Below are positions 9,649 through 17,371 of a stretch of DNA of 64,000 bases, piece after piece. Where the stretch lies: positions 1 to 64,000 of the forward strand of contig JAPFCU010000037.1 in assembly GCA_026169535.1 (NCBI GenBank), given 5' to 3'. Made by a program: the position numbers and the translations under genes. The notes beneath the pieces are model-generated. The model did no database searches. It saw only the letters and a program-made list of their open reading frames with translations, and was not told the DNA's origin. Source of the stretch: Blautia sp. GTDB lineage: Bacteria > Bacillota > Clostridia > Lachnospirales > Lachnospiraceae. Position 1 is the first letter of the stretch; every line of letters begins with the position of its first letter.

Positions 9649-10914
9649 TTATCGTCTGGATCTGTACATTTTTTTCTCTTTGAAATGCAGTGCCACCATC
9701 AATATCACAAGTATCACTGCCATAACCGCCATTACCCCCAGAAGTATTTTGGAAGTATTGGATAAACCGCTTTCGCCTTCCGTGGACGCTTCAGCCGCTG
9801 CCTCACCGGCCGACTGTGCATTTCCTTCTGCAGATACAGTCTGTGTCACCTGCGGGGTAGGGGAAAATTTTGGAGTCATGAGATAGCCTACAAACTGACC
9901 GCTGTAATAAAACTGATTCATGATCTGTCCGTTTTTTTCTTTTGTTTTTACAGTAAGGTCATCCACAGTAACCCCTTTAGGTACTGTCATATTTTTTCCA
10001 TTTAAAGTTATTGTATCAAAATTATTAAATGCATAATCAAAAAGTGCAATCGTATCGGTACAGTTTGCTCCAAGATCCGGCGCCCGAAGCGTCACCGCTA
10101 TATACGTCCGTCCGTTTCTTTCTGCCGCAGTTACAAGCGTATGTCCGGCATCATTGGTATTTCCGGTCTTTCCGCCAATACATCCTTCATAATAAAGATT
10201 GGACTCCTTTGCCATTAAAGGCATATGAGTATGCATTCCTCTCGCTTCGCTGAGGTTTGTGGCCGGAATAGTATAATTGACTCCGCTGATCACCTGACGG
10301 AATCTGTGATTTCTAAGTCCTGCCCTCATGATCTTTGCCAAATCATGAGCGGTTGTATAGTGATTCGCATCCGGAAGACCGCTGGCATTGGCAAAATGTG
10401 TATTCTTACATCCAATCTCCTTTGCCCTCTGGTTCATCATCTCTATAAACTGGGCCTCTGTACCGCCTACATATTCTGCCATCTGGGCACAGACTTCATT
10501 GGCCGACTTAATGATAGCTGCAAACCAGCAGTCTTTCATGGTAATCGTCTCTCCCAGTTTCATCCCGATGTTTGAACTGTCCCAGGTTACATCTCTGACC
10601 CCGGTTTCTGTAAAAGTAACCGTATCTTTTGGTGAACTGTTTTCGATTGCCGTAAGCACAGTCATGATTTTTGTAGTACTGGCCGGATATCTGTATTCAT
10701 CCATTCCTTTATCATAAAGGACAGCTCCTGTGTCTGCGTCAATAAGCACAGCTGTCTCAGAAACTGTATCAGGACCTTTTGGCCAGCCCTGAATATTATC
10801 TGTAGCTACTGCTGCCGGTGTCCCAAAGTTTACAGTTACTGCCTGTACAGTGGATGCCGGCAGGATCAGGGATATCAGTCCCAGAACTGCAGCACCTGCA
10901 AATTTTTTTCTCAT
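9649..10914 (-). CDS. dacA: D-alanyl-D-alanine carboxypeptidase (DacA/DacF type, S11)
   Basis: Penicillin-binding protein of the S11 family that trims the terminal D-Ala from peptidoglycan stem peptides outside the membrane. Counted from the ORF start at 10932, the SxxK motif is STTK (Ser85), SxN is SAN (143-145) and KTG is 255-257, so all catalytic motifs are present. A signal peptide ending near VQA and a C-terminal membrane helix followed by a basic tail are visible. The ORF starts at a TTG overlapping the WecE-like gene, but the ATG at 10914 has GGAGG about seven bases upstream and gives a standard signal peptide, so I use it (421 aa). Its place between sugar genes is unusual and may tie wall trimming to glycan attachment. 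Confidence 0.93.
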   Translation of the reverse strand: MRKKFAGAAVLGLISLILPASTVQAVTVNFGTPAAVATDNIQGWPKGPDTVSETAVLIDADTGAVLYDKGMDEYRYPASTTKIMTVLTAIENSSPKDTVTFTETGVRDVTWDSSNIGMKLGETITMKDCWFAAIIKSANEVCAQMAEYVGGTEAQFIEMMNQRAKEIGCKNTHFANASGLPDANHYTTAHDLAKIMRAGLRNHRFRQVISGVNYTIPATNLSEARGMHTHMPLMAKESNLYYEGCIGGKTGNTNDAGHTLVTAAERNGRTYIAVTLRAPDLGANCTDTIALFDYAFNNFDTITLNGKNMTVPKGVTVDDLTVKTKEKNGQIMNQFYYSGQFVGYLMTPKFSPTPQVTQTVSAEGNAQSAGEAAAEASTEGESGLSNTSKILLGVMAVMAVILVILMVALHFKEKKMYRSRR

Positions 10915-10928
10915 TCTTCTCTCCTCCG

Positions 10929-12056
10929 TCAAAACTCAAACGCAAGTATCTTTTCTGTAATATATTCTACATCAGACATAGACAGATTATAAAACATCGG
11001 AAGACGCAGAAGACGTTCACTTTCTTTTGTAGTGTAAACATCTTCGCCAGAAAATCTTCCAAATTTCTCTCCTGCCGGCGAGCTGTGCAGCGGTACATAG
11101 TGAAAGGCTGTGCAAATTCCGTTTTCCTTCAGGTAGGAGATCAGACGGCTCCTTGTTTCAAGGTCTTTTACTTTAATATAATACATATGAGCATTATGCT
11201 TGCATCCTTCCGGAACAACAGGTCTCTGGATCTTCTCCTGTTCCTCCAGACTCTTCAGGCCTTCATTATAATAATCATAGATCTGATGGCGCTTGCCATC
11301 GATCTTTTCTGCTTCCTCAAGCTGGGCATACAGATAAGCCGCATTCATTTCACTTGGAAGATAAGAGGATCCATAATCGATCCATCGGTATTTATCTACC
11401 TGTCCCCGGAAAAATTTACTTCTGTCCGTTCCTTTTTCTCTGAGGATCTCTGCTTTTTCCTGATATTCGTTGTTCTGGAATACCAGAGCACCTCCCTCTC
11501 CCATAGTATAATTTTTTGTCTCATGAAAACTGTAACATCCAAAATCGCCGATAGTTCCAAGAGCCTTTCCGTGGTAATAGGCTTCCACACCCTGGGCAGC
11601 ATCTTCAACTACTTTCAGATCATATTTTTTCGCCAGTTCCATGATCCGGTCCATTTCACAGGAAACACCTGCATAGTGAACCGGCACTATGGCTTTTGTT
11701 TTTTCTGTAACTGCCTGTTCGATCAGCTTTTCATCTATATTCATGGTATCCGGCCGGATGTCCACAAACACGATCTTTGCACCTCGAAGTACAAAAGCAT
11801 CTGCAGTAGATACAAATGTATAAGAAGGCATGATTACCTCATCTCCTGGCTGGATATCGCAAAGATACGCCGCCATCTCCAGTGCGTGTGTGCAGGAAGT
11901 GGTCAGAAACACCTGAGATGCCTGAAATCTTTCTTTCATCCACTGTGAGCAGAGTTTTGTATATTTACCGTCACCGCAGAGCATTCCCTGATCCACGGCA
12001 TCTTTAATATAATTCAGTTCTTTCCCTACAAGTGCAGGTCTGTTAAAATCTATCAT
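10929..12056 (-). CDS. wecE: dTDP-4-keto-6-deoxyhexose aminotransferase (WecE/RffA-like)
   Basis: 375 aa PLP-dependent enzyme of the DegT/DnrJ/EryC1/StrS family. The N-terminus (FNRPALVGKELNYI, then GDGKYTKLC) is the pattern of RffA/WecE, which transfers an amino group to C4 of dTDP-4-keto-6-deoxyglucose to give dTDP-Fuc4N. The PLP lysine is in SFHETKNYTMGEGG, and the VEDAAQGV segment holds the pyridine-contacting aspartate. The substrate would be made by RfbA and RfbB encoded nearby, so the pathway branches here between rhamnose and an amino sugar. It overlaps the glycosyltransferase gene by four bases. The exact stereochemistry of the product is inferred from family resemblance. Confidence 0.9.
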   Translation of the reverse strand: MIDFNRPALVGKELNYIKDAVDQGMLCGDGKYTKLCSQWMKERFQASQVFLTTSCTHALEMAAYLCDIQPGDEVIMPSYTFVSTADAFVLRGAKIVFVDIRPDTMNIDEKLIEQAVTEKTKAIVPVHYAGVSCEMDRIMELAKKYDLKVVEDAAQGVEAYYHGKALGTIGDFGCYSFHETKNYTMGEGGALVFQNNEYQEKAEILREKGTDRSKFFRGQVDKYRWIDYGSSYLPSEMNAAYLYAQLEEAEKIDGKRHQIYDYYNEGLKSLEEQEKIQRPVVPEGCKHNAHMYYIKVKDLETRSRLISYLKENGICTAFHYVPLHSSPAGEKFGRFSGEDVYTTKESERLLRLPMFYNLSMSDVEYITEKILAFEF

Positions 12057-13021
12057 TCTTTATTTCCCTGTTTTTCTTCATCCTTGTTGTCAGCTGCTTC
12101 AGAAATATTTTCTCTGTCCCGGATCACATACTGAGGTGTTTTGTTCACGTTCAGCATCAGCTTTCCCAGATATTCTCCCACAATACCAAGCATCAGGAAG
12201 CAAATGCCAAACAGTACCAGCATGGCACACATAAGAGAAGACCAGCCGATTGCTATAGAAGGATTCAGCAATTTACGGATAAATACTACTACTGCTCCAA
12301 TAAATCCGGCTGCCGAAAACAATGTTCCAAAAAAAGTTGCAAGCCGGAGAGGAATCACCGTAAAATTCAGACAGGACATAAAAAGCTTCAGCCCTCTCCT
12401 GAAATTATAATTGGAAGTCCCTACCTCTCTTTCAAAATGCTCGATCTCTATATTTGCAATATTGTGTGTGGTACGGAAAAACAGTACCTGAAGAAAGGTA
12501 TTGTACCCGTCATATTTTACAACCTCATCCCTGACATACTTCCGGCAGCACCAGAAACTGCTCATCTGGATATCCTTCGGACGATCCAGAAGATGCCACA
12601 AAAGGAAGCGGCTTACTGCTCCTGTCAGATTTTTAAACCAGGAAAATTTCCTTTGTTTAAAGACTCCAAACACAATGTCATAGCCTTCTTCCATCTTATC
12701 CAAAAACTGCGGAATCTGAGAAGGATGGTTCTGCATATCATCATCCATTCCCAGGATCAGATCTCCCTCTGCATAATTCATTCCTGCCATAATAGCATTA
12801 TGCTGGCCAAAATTTTTTGCAAGGTTGATTCCTTTTACATTCGGGTATTTCTCTGTCAGTCCATGTATGGACTTCCAGGTACCATCTCTGGAATAGTCGT
12901 TTACAAGCACAAACTCACATTCATAATCTTTTAATTTCTCGAACTCTTCTATTGCAAGCTCCACCACCTTGCCGATGGTGTGCTCCGAATTATAGCACGG
13001 TATGACAATCGATACCAGCAT
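12053..13021 (-). CDS. Polyprenyl-phosphate GT2 glycosyltransferase (ArnC/GtrB/DPMS-like)
   Basis: GT2 enzyme with a catalytic domain starting at VSIVIPCYNSEHT, metal motif MDDDMQNHP, and two C-terminal membrane helices around FFGTLFSAAGFIGAVVVF and LFGICFLMLGIVGEYLG. This layout belongs to ArnC, GtrB and dolichol-phosphate-mannose-type enzymes that load one sugar onto undecaprenyl phosphate. I start at the ATG at 13021 (323 aa) because GAGGGAG lies directly upstream; the longer ORF from 13066 would overlap the next gene. With the two half transporters beside it, it likely makes an undecaprenyl-phosphate sugar for transfer outside the membrane. The donor is probably the amino sugar from the WecE-like enzyme. 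Confidence 0.9.
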   Translation of the reverse strand: MLVSIVIPCYNSEHTIGKVVELAIEEFEKLKDYECEFVLVNDYSRDGTWKSIHGLTEKYPNVKGINLAKNFGQHNAIMAGMNYAEGDLILGMDDDMQNHPSQIPQFLDKMEEGYDIVFGVFKQRKFSWFKNLTGAVSRFLLWHLLDRPKDIQMSSFWCCRKYVRDEVVKYDGYNTFLQVLFFRTTHNIANIEIEHFEREVGTSNYNFRRGLKLFMSCLNFTVIPLRLATFFGTLFSAAGFIGAVVVFIRKLLNPSIAIGWSSLMCAMLVLFGICFLMLGIVGEYLGKLMLNVNKTPQYVIRDRENISEAADNKDEEKQGNKE

Positions 13022-13037
13022 CTTTTCTCCCTCGTTT

Positions 13038-13382
13038 CTATAGGTTAAATATAAAAATCCCTGCAAGGATCAGGGCAAATCCCATAAGTTTCCTTTTGCT
13101 GAATGTTTCTTTCAAAAAGAAATATCCCATCACCGAGACAAAAATATATCCTGTAGATTCCAGAATCGGTGACATAGAAAGCGGCAGATTCCGCAGCGCC
13201 AGCATAGTAAGGATCACAGAGCAGAAAAAAAGGCCGTAGGCTCCGATCACCATAGGATTCAGATATTCCTTCAGCGGGCTGTCATATATTTTATTTGCTG
13301 CTTTTTTGAGGATGATCTGAGAAACAGATGAGATAAATACCGATAAAAGCAGGATACATACAGATATCTGAAAACTGCTCAA
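13038..13382 (-). CDS. EmrE/EamA-like half transporter (ArnF-like position)
   Basis: 114 aa with four predicted membrane helices and almost no soluble part, the size of ArnE/ArnF and SMR proteins. The sequence has SQIILKKAANKIY after the first helix and GYFFLKETFSKRKLMGFALILAGIF at the end, features of the EamA/DMT superfamily. It overlaps the next half transporter by four bases. By analogy with the ArnE/ArnF pair it may flip the undecaprenyl-phosphate-linked sugar made by the adjacent glycosyltransferase. A drug or metabolite exporter role cannot be excluded from sequence alone. Confidence 0.82.
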   Translation of the reverse strand: MSSFQISVCILLLSVFISSVSQIILKKAANKIYDSPLKEYLNPMVIGAYGLFFCSVILTMLALRNLPLSMSPILESTGYIFVSVMGYFFLKETFSKRKLMGFALILAGIFIFNL

Positions 13383-13762
13383 TGTTTCTCACCGCCCTTC
13401 TGCAAATTTTCTGATGTTACCAGATAGATCCCGGCAAAAATAATCACTGCTCCGACGATCATATTCCAGGTAATCTTTTCCTCAAAGATCAGAGCACCCC
13501 AAATAATGCCCCAGATCAGTGTCACAGGGCGGTTGGCATACGCCACCGTCAAGGGCATGCGCTTCAGGATCTGCTGCCAGATCACTGCATATCCGAACAT
13601 GATCACAAATACCAGCCCGAACCAGAAAATAAACTGCAGTGAAAAAATACGGTCGGTATATCCGGAAGCCATTTTAGAACAGACACCACTTAATGAGCTG
13701 AACAAAAGGCTGATATGAAGCAGCAGATATGTACTTTTTTTTGAGTCATGGTCATTTCTCAT
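13379..13762 (-). CDS. EmrE/EamA-like half transporter (ArnE-like position)
   Basis: 127 aa, four predicted membrane helices, with the EamA-type ending FEEKITWNMIVGAVIIFAGIY. It forms a pair with the 114-aa gene that follows. Such heterodimeric pairs are known from ArnE/ArnF, which move undecaprenyl-phosphate-aminoarabinose across the membrane. The pair sits directly between the ATP-grasp genes and the polyprenyl-phosphate glycosyltransferase, which supports a lipid-linked sugar flippase. No good Shine-Dalgarno is visible, so translation may depend on coupling. Confidence 0.82.
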   Translation of the reverse strand: MRNDHDSKKSTYLLLHISLLFSSLSGVCSKMASGYTDRIFSLQFIFWFGLVFVIMFGYAVIWQQILKRMPLTVAYANRPVTLIWGIIWGALIFEEKITWNMIVGAVIIFAGIYLVTSENLQKGGEKH

Positions 13763-13777
13763 GTTATTCTCTCACAA

Positions 13778-14965
13778 TCATACTGTAAATTCAATGTTAA
13801 TTTTCGACAAAATATCCTCCAGACGCTTTTCACATGCATCCAGATTTTCCCCTGTCAGGATCACCTGACCAATACGGTCTCTTCCATTTTCGTAACGGTT
13901 CACCTGATCTCCCGGCTGAATATTAAAAGAAAGATCAATAATATCCTCTGCCGGACTATTTGTATTATGGATTTCTTTTACAATACCGCTTCTGTCCGAA
14001 GTCAATATCCTGGAAAGACTGGACTGCTGCGATTTATGGCCGGCAAATAATTTCTCCGGCTCCATGTCCATGGCAAGCCGCACGATTGCCTCGTAATAAT
14101 TGATTCCGTAATATAAGCCTACTGTTTCTGGCAGGCAGGTTGCTCCCGCCCTTCCCGTAATCTCGATCACATAGATATTTCCATCTTTTTCGATCAGATC
14201 ACAGTTAACGGCACAATTATCAAGCCCTACTGCCTGAATGGCAAGCATTACCTGCTCTTCCACCCTGGCTCCCAATGTCTTCTGTTTTCTGTAAGGAACA
14301 GAATGCCCTATGGGCGTTGGTACATAGCTCTGAAAAGCGTCGATATTGTTGGGAAGGCAGTAAAGAAGCTTTCCATTGGAGATCATAGCTTCACAGCCAA
14401 GAGTTTCGCCCTCAATAAATTCCTCTGCCAGACAGTAATCTTTTCCAGTAGCCTTCATTGTATCTTCATATCGCTCAAATGCTTCTTCTTTTGTATTGCA
14501 CCGGAAGATCCCTCTGCTTCCCATCAGATCCACCGCCTTAAGGACCACAGGAAATTCCAGGCATTCCAGGGCCTCTGCAAGTTCCTGTCTGTTTCGGATG
14601 CAGATATGACGGGCGCAGTTTACCCCGCCTGCCATAAACGCTTCTTTCATTTTAAATTTATTACTGCTGATGTCTGCGGCTTTCGCACTGAGCCCTTTTA
14701 GCCCCAGATGTTCACAGGCATAACCCAGAGCTCTTACTCCGGTATCCAGGCAGCAGGTAGCGATCCCATCCACATGAAATCTTCTTGCCACTTCATATAC
14801 GGCAGCAGGATCTGATATATCTGTATAAGTAAATTCATCTGCTGCCTGAAATCCCGGCCAATCTCCCGGAATACTGGCAGCAACTGTAGAAATGCCAAGT
14901 TTTCCTGCCTCCTCATAAAGAGGCAGCTGAGAATAACTGGCGCCAAGAATCATTATTTTTTTCAT
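13778..14965 (-). CDS. ATP-grasp family carboxylate-amine ligase
   Basis: 395 aa. The N-terminal ~100 residues form a PurK/carbamoyl-phosphate-synthase-like preATP-grasp domain (MILGASYSQLPLYEEAGKLG). The ATP-grasp domain follows with VVLKAVDLMGSRGI as the nucleotide loop, LAEEFIEGETLGCE as the hinge, and NCDLIEKDGNIYVIEITGRAGA carrying the metal-binding acidic residues. These enzymes activate a carboxylate as acyl phosphate and join it to an amine. It follows the ATP-grasp/PLP fusion gene by two bases. Given the amino-sugar genes downstream, the amine may be on that sugar and the carboxylate an amino acid; this is inference. The exact substrate is unknown. Confidence 0.85.
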   Translation of the reverse strand: MKKIMILGASYSQLPLYEEAGKLGISTVAASIPGDWPGFQAADEFTYTDISDPAAVYEVARRFHVDGIATCCLDTGVRALGYACEHLGLKGLSAKAADISSNKFKMKEAFMAGGVNCARHICIRNRQELAEALECLEFPVVLKAVDLMGSRGIFRCNTKEEAFERYEDTMKATGKDYCLAEEFIEGETLGCEAMISNGKLLYCLPNNIDAFQSYVPTPIGHSVPYRKQKTLGARVEEQVMLAIQAVGLDNCAVNCDLIEKDGNIYVIEITGRAGATCLPETVGLYYGINYYEAIVRLAMDMEPEKLFAGHKSQQSSLSRILTSDRSGIVKEIHNTNSPAEDIIDLSFNIQPGDQVNRYENGRDRIGQVILTGENLDACEKRLEDILSKINIEFTV

Positions 14966-14967
14966 AA

Positions 14968-17136
14968 TTAAAGATCATTCTCCTCCAGGAAATCAAAAAA
15001 TAAAGGGGTTCCTCCCGTATGGAGAAACAGAATATTCTTATCATGGATCTGGTGTTCTTCCAGATATCTTACCATACCATAAAATGCCTTTCCTGTATAG
15101 GTCATATCAAGAGGTATTCCTTCTTCCCCGTATATTTTTCTGATAATATCCGCTGTTTTAGATGAATATCGTCCGTATCCGTCTCCCAGATATTCGTCCG
15201 TAAAATAAATATGCTCTTTCCAATCTTCCGGAAAGCTATAGCCAAACTTATCTGCATATGCATTAAGATCAGAGGCAATGACCTCTTTTCCCCTTTTTGC
15301 ATTTCGAGAAACAGAGATACCTATGATTTTCCTGTTGTCTCCTGCTTTCAGGCTTCCGGCAAGCAGGCCGGCCTGAGTGGCATTGGTGCTGGATGCCAGA
15401 AAAATATAGTCAAAATGAACTCCTTTTTCTTCTTCCTGGCGGCATATCTCCTCATATGCCTCTGCATAAGCCTCCACAGGAACCCATTCCCGTCCCTGAC
15501 CTTTTTTATTTCCATAAATATAATAAGGTCTGTATCCTTTTTCTGTCAGTTCATCCATAGCCTGCTGTACCGCATGCGCAATCCCTGTTTTTCCGCAGGG
15601 GATTTCCCTTACTCCCATAGCCCGGATCACCCGGCTGTTCTGTGTTTCTTTTTGTTCTTTTATATCTTCTGTATTATGAACCATATAGCAGGGCATTCCC
15701 AGCTTATGGCAAAGAGTTGACAGTATCCGGCAAAGATTAGAATGATAATTTCCATAAATGATCATACTGTCACAATATTCTCTTTTCATATCTTCCAGAA
15801 ATTTCTGAGCAAAGCGAACCTTGTTTCCTCCAAAGGAAAACGGCAGCAGATCGTCTCTCTTCATATAAAAATGATTGCAGGGGATATGTGCTGATGATAT
15901 CTGCCAGCCCGGAATCTCCGGTGCCTTCCAGCTGATTTCTCCTCCGGAAAATCCCAGCTTCTGTACAGGTGTTTCCGGAAGCCCTTCAAGAGGATTTTCC
16001 CATGGACCATGATGAAGCAGTTCTTCCATTTCTTTATGGGAGGCTGCCTGCAGGATAAAAAATCCCGGCCTGCTTCCACTGTCCACAATATCTGCCTTTT
16101 TTGCCTCTCCCTCTATTACCACTTTTCGCAGCTTATCCGGGTGTTTTTCCTGCAGTTCCGCAAGCAGTTTCTCATCATTTTCATTCATAAGAAAACGAAT
16201 GGCAGCCACATGTCTGTCCGCTTCTTTTAATACAGGTGGTTTTCCTGATGCTGTATCTACTACCATTCCCACAAAATCCTGGCCTGTAGAAAGAGGAACA
16301 AGATCTGAACCAATGCAGTCTCCGCCCATACGGGAACCGATCTCAATGATACGGATTTCTCCTTTTTTGCTGATCCGCAGTTCACTATGAGCAGCTCCAC
16401 AGACAATCCCCAACGCATCCAGTGCTCTGAAAACAAGTTTTTTCACTCGGTTTTCCATTTCCTCTGTTAAAGGAGCCGGCTGTATATGAGCCACTTCTAT
16501 ATAATTAGGACTTCCTGTTGTATATTTTTTGGTGACGGCAAGACAGGTGTGACAGCCATTATAGCTTATAGTCTCGACGCTGTACTCTGCCCCCTCTATA
16601 TATTCCTCTATGATCGCCTTTTTTTCAAAAGACTGCGATACGGCATTCATAACAGCATCTGCCAGATCTTCTTCTTTATATACTTTGGTAATTGCCCTAC
16701 TTCCAGAACGGTCTGTAGGCTTCACAATCACAGGATATGACTGTGGACTGTACTTTTCGCCCGCTTCTACTGTTTTAAAAAAGGGTACCGGAATACCGGC
16801 TTCCTGAAAAGCAAGACGCATAGACGCTTTATTGGTTGAATTCCGGATACACTCCCTGCTGTTCCCAGGAAGTCCTAATTCCTCTGCCAGATACTGAACT
16901 GTAATATTTGCCAGATCCGATCCTATGGTTGCCACTGCATCCGGCTGTATCTTTCTGCATATATCCAGAATCTGATCTTTTTCCGTAATACTGATCTCAT
17001 AAAAGAAATCTGCATCCTCTGCACCTGCAGCGCCTTCCCGCCAGGCAAACACATGGGTCTCATATCCCATTTCTTTTGCTTTTTGTATCAAAGGTTTCTG
17101 AAAATCATTGGCTCCAATGATCACGATCTTTTTCAT
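14968..17136 (-). CDS. ATP-grasp ligase fused to ACC-deaminase/D-cysteine-desulfhydrase-like PLP enzyme
   Basis: 722 aa bifunctional protein. Residues 1-390 repeat the ATP-grasp plan of the neighbour: preATP-grasp start KKIVIIGANDFQK, nucleotide loop VIVKPTDRSGSRAI at ~136-149, hinge IIEEYIEGAEYSVE at ~175, and metal-binding segment RIIEIGSRMGGD at ~262-273. Residues ~405-722 are a fold-type II PLP enzyme: KRDDLLPFSFGGNKVRF places the Schiff-base lysine at K439, and LHTGGTP near the C-terminus binds the cofactor phosphate. That half resembles ACC deaminase and D-cysteine desulfhydrase, which act on small amino acids. The natural reading is that the PLP half makes or alters an amino acid that the ATP-grasp half then couples. 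It is the first gene of the glycan operon. I know no characterised protein with this exact fusion. Confidence 0.85.
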   Translation of the reverse strand: MKKIVIIGANDFQKPLIQKAKEMGYETHVFAWREGAAGAEDADFFYEISITEKDQILDICRKIQPDAVATIGSDLANITVQYLAEELGLPGNSRECIRNSTNKASMRLAFQEAGIPVPFFKTVEAGEKYSPQSYPVIVKPTDRSGSRAITKVYKEEDLADAVMNAVSQSFEKKAIIEEYIEGAEYSVETISYNGCHTCLAVTKKYTTGSPNYIEVAHIQPAPLTEEMENRVKKLVFRALDALGIVCGAAHSELRISKKGEIRIIEIGSRMGGDCIGSDLVPLSTGQDFVGMVVDTASGKPPVLKEADRHVAAIRFLMNENDEKLLAELQEKHPDKLRKVVIEGEAKKADIVDSGSRPGFFILQAASHKEMEELLHHGPWENPLEGLPETPVQKLGFSGGEISWKAPEIPGWQISSAHIPCNHFYMKRDDLLPFSFGGNKVRFAQKFLEDMKREYCDSMIIYGNYHSNLCRILSTLCHKLGMPCYMVHNTEDIKEQKETQNSRVIRAMGVREIPCGKTGIAHAVQQAMDELTEKGYRPYYIYGNKKGQGREWVPVEAYAEAYEEICRQEEEKGVHFDYIFLASSTNATQAGLLAGSLKAGDNRKIIGISVSRNAKRGKEVIASDLNAYADKFGYSFPEDWKEHIYFTDEYLGDGYGRYSSKTADIIRKIYGEEGIPLDMTYTGKAFYGMVRYLEEHQIHDKNILFLHTGGTPLFFDFLEENDL

Positions 17137-17168
17137 TTTTTAACACCCTCGTTTCTGTTCTGTCTTAT

Positions 17169-17197
17169 ATTTTATCATTTTATCTCCCGTCTTTCCA
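17169..17197 (-). promoter_or_regulatory. Candidate promoter of the glycan operon
   Basis: On the minus strand TGGAAA and TAAAAT are 17 bases apart, and TG precedes the -10 by one base (extended -10). It lies about 30 bases upstream of the ATP-grasp/PLP fusion gene and downstream of the rfbB terminator. The -35 box is weak, so this is a moderate call. Confidence 0.4.
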
Positions 17198-17270
17198 CAG
17201 GATTTTAAAGTCTCTCCAAATACGCTTTGCGTGTCATCCTCAGACAGTCTTATCCCTCATAAACAAAATA

Positions 17271-17315
17271 ACAAAAACAATGCTGCAGTTCCGGCATTGC
17301 CTTAAACTGCAGCAT
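17271..17315 (-). terminator. Rho-independent terminator after rfbB
   Basis: Read on the minus strand, ATGCTGCAGTT pairs perfectly with AACTGCAGCAT, and the stem is followed by TTGTTTTTGTT. It lies about 60 bases after the rfbB stop and separates rfbB from the operon that starts at 17136. Confidence 0.85.
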
Positions 17316-17371
17316 ATAGACTTCTGTCAGGATTTCCGCCCTTATCCGGCCAGCTCCCTGTTCAGAAAACA

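Noticed and set aside
10818-11948. Plus-strand ORF of 376 codons
   Set aside because: Antisense to the aminotransferase gene, which has clear family motifs; composition typical of a shadow frame.
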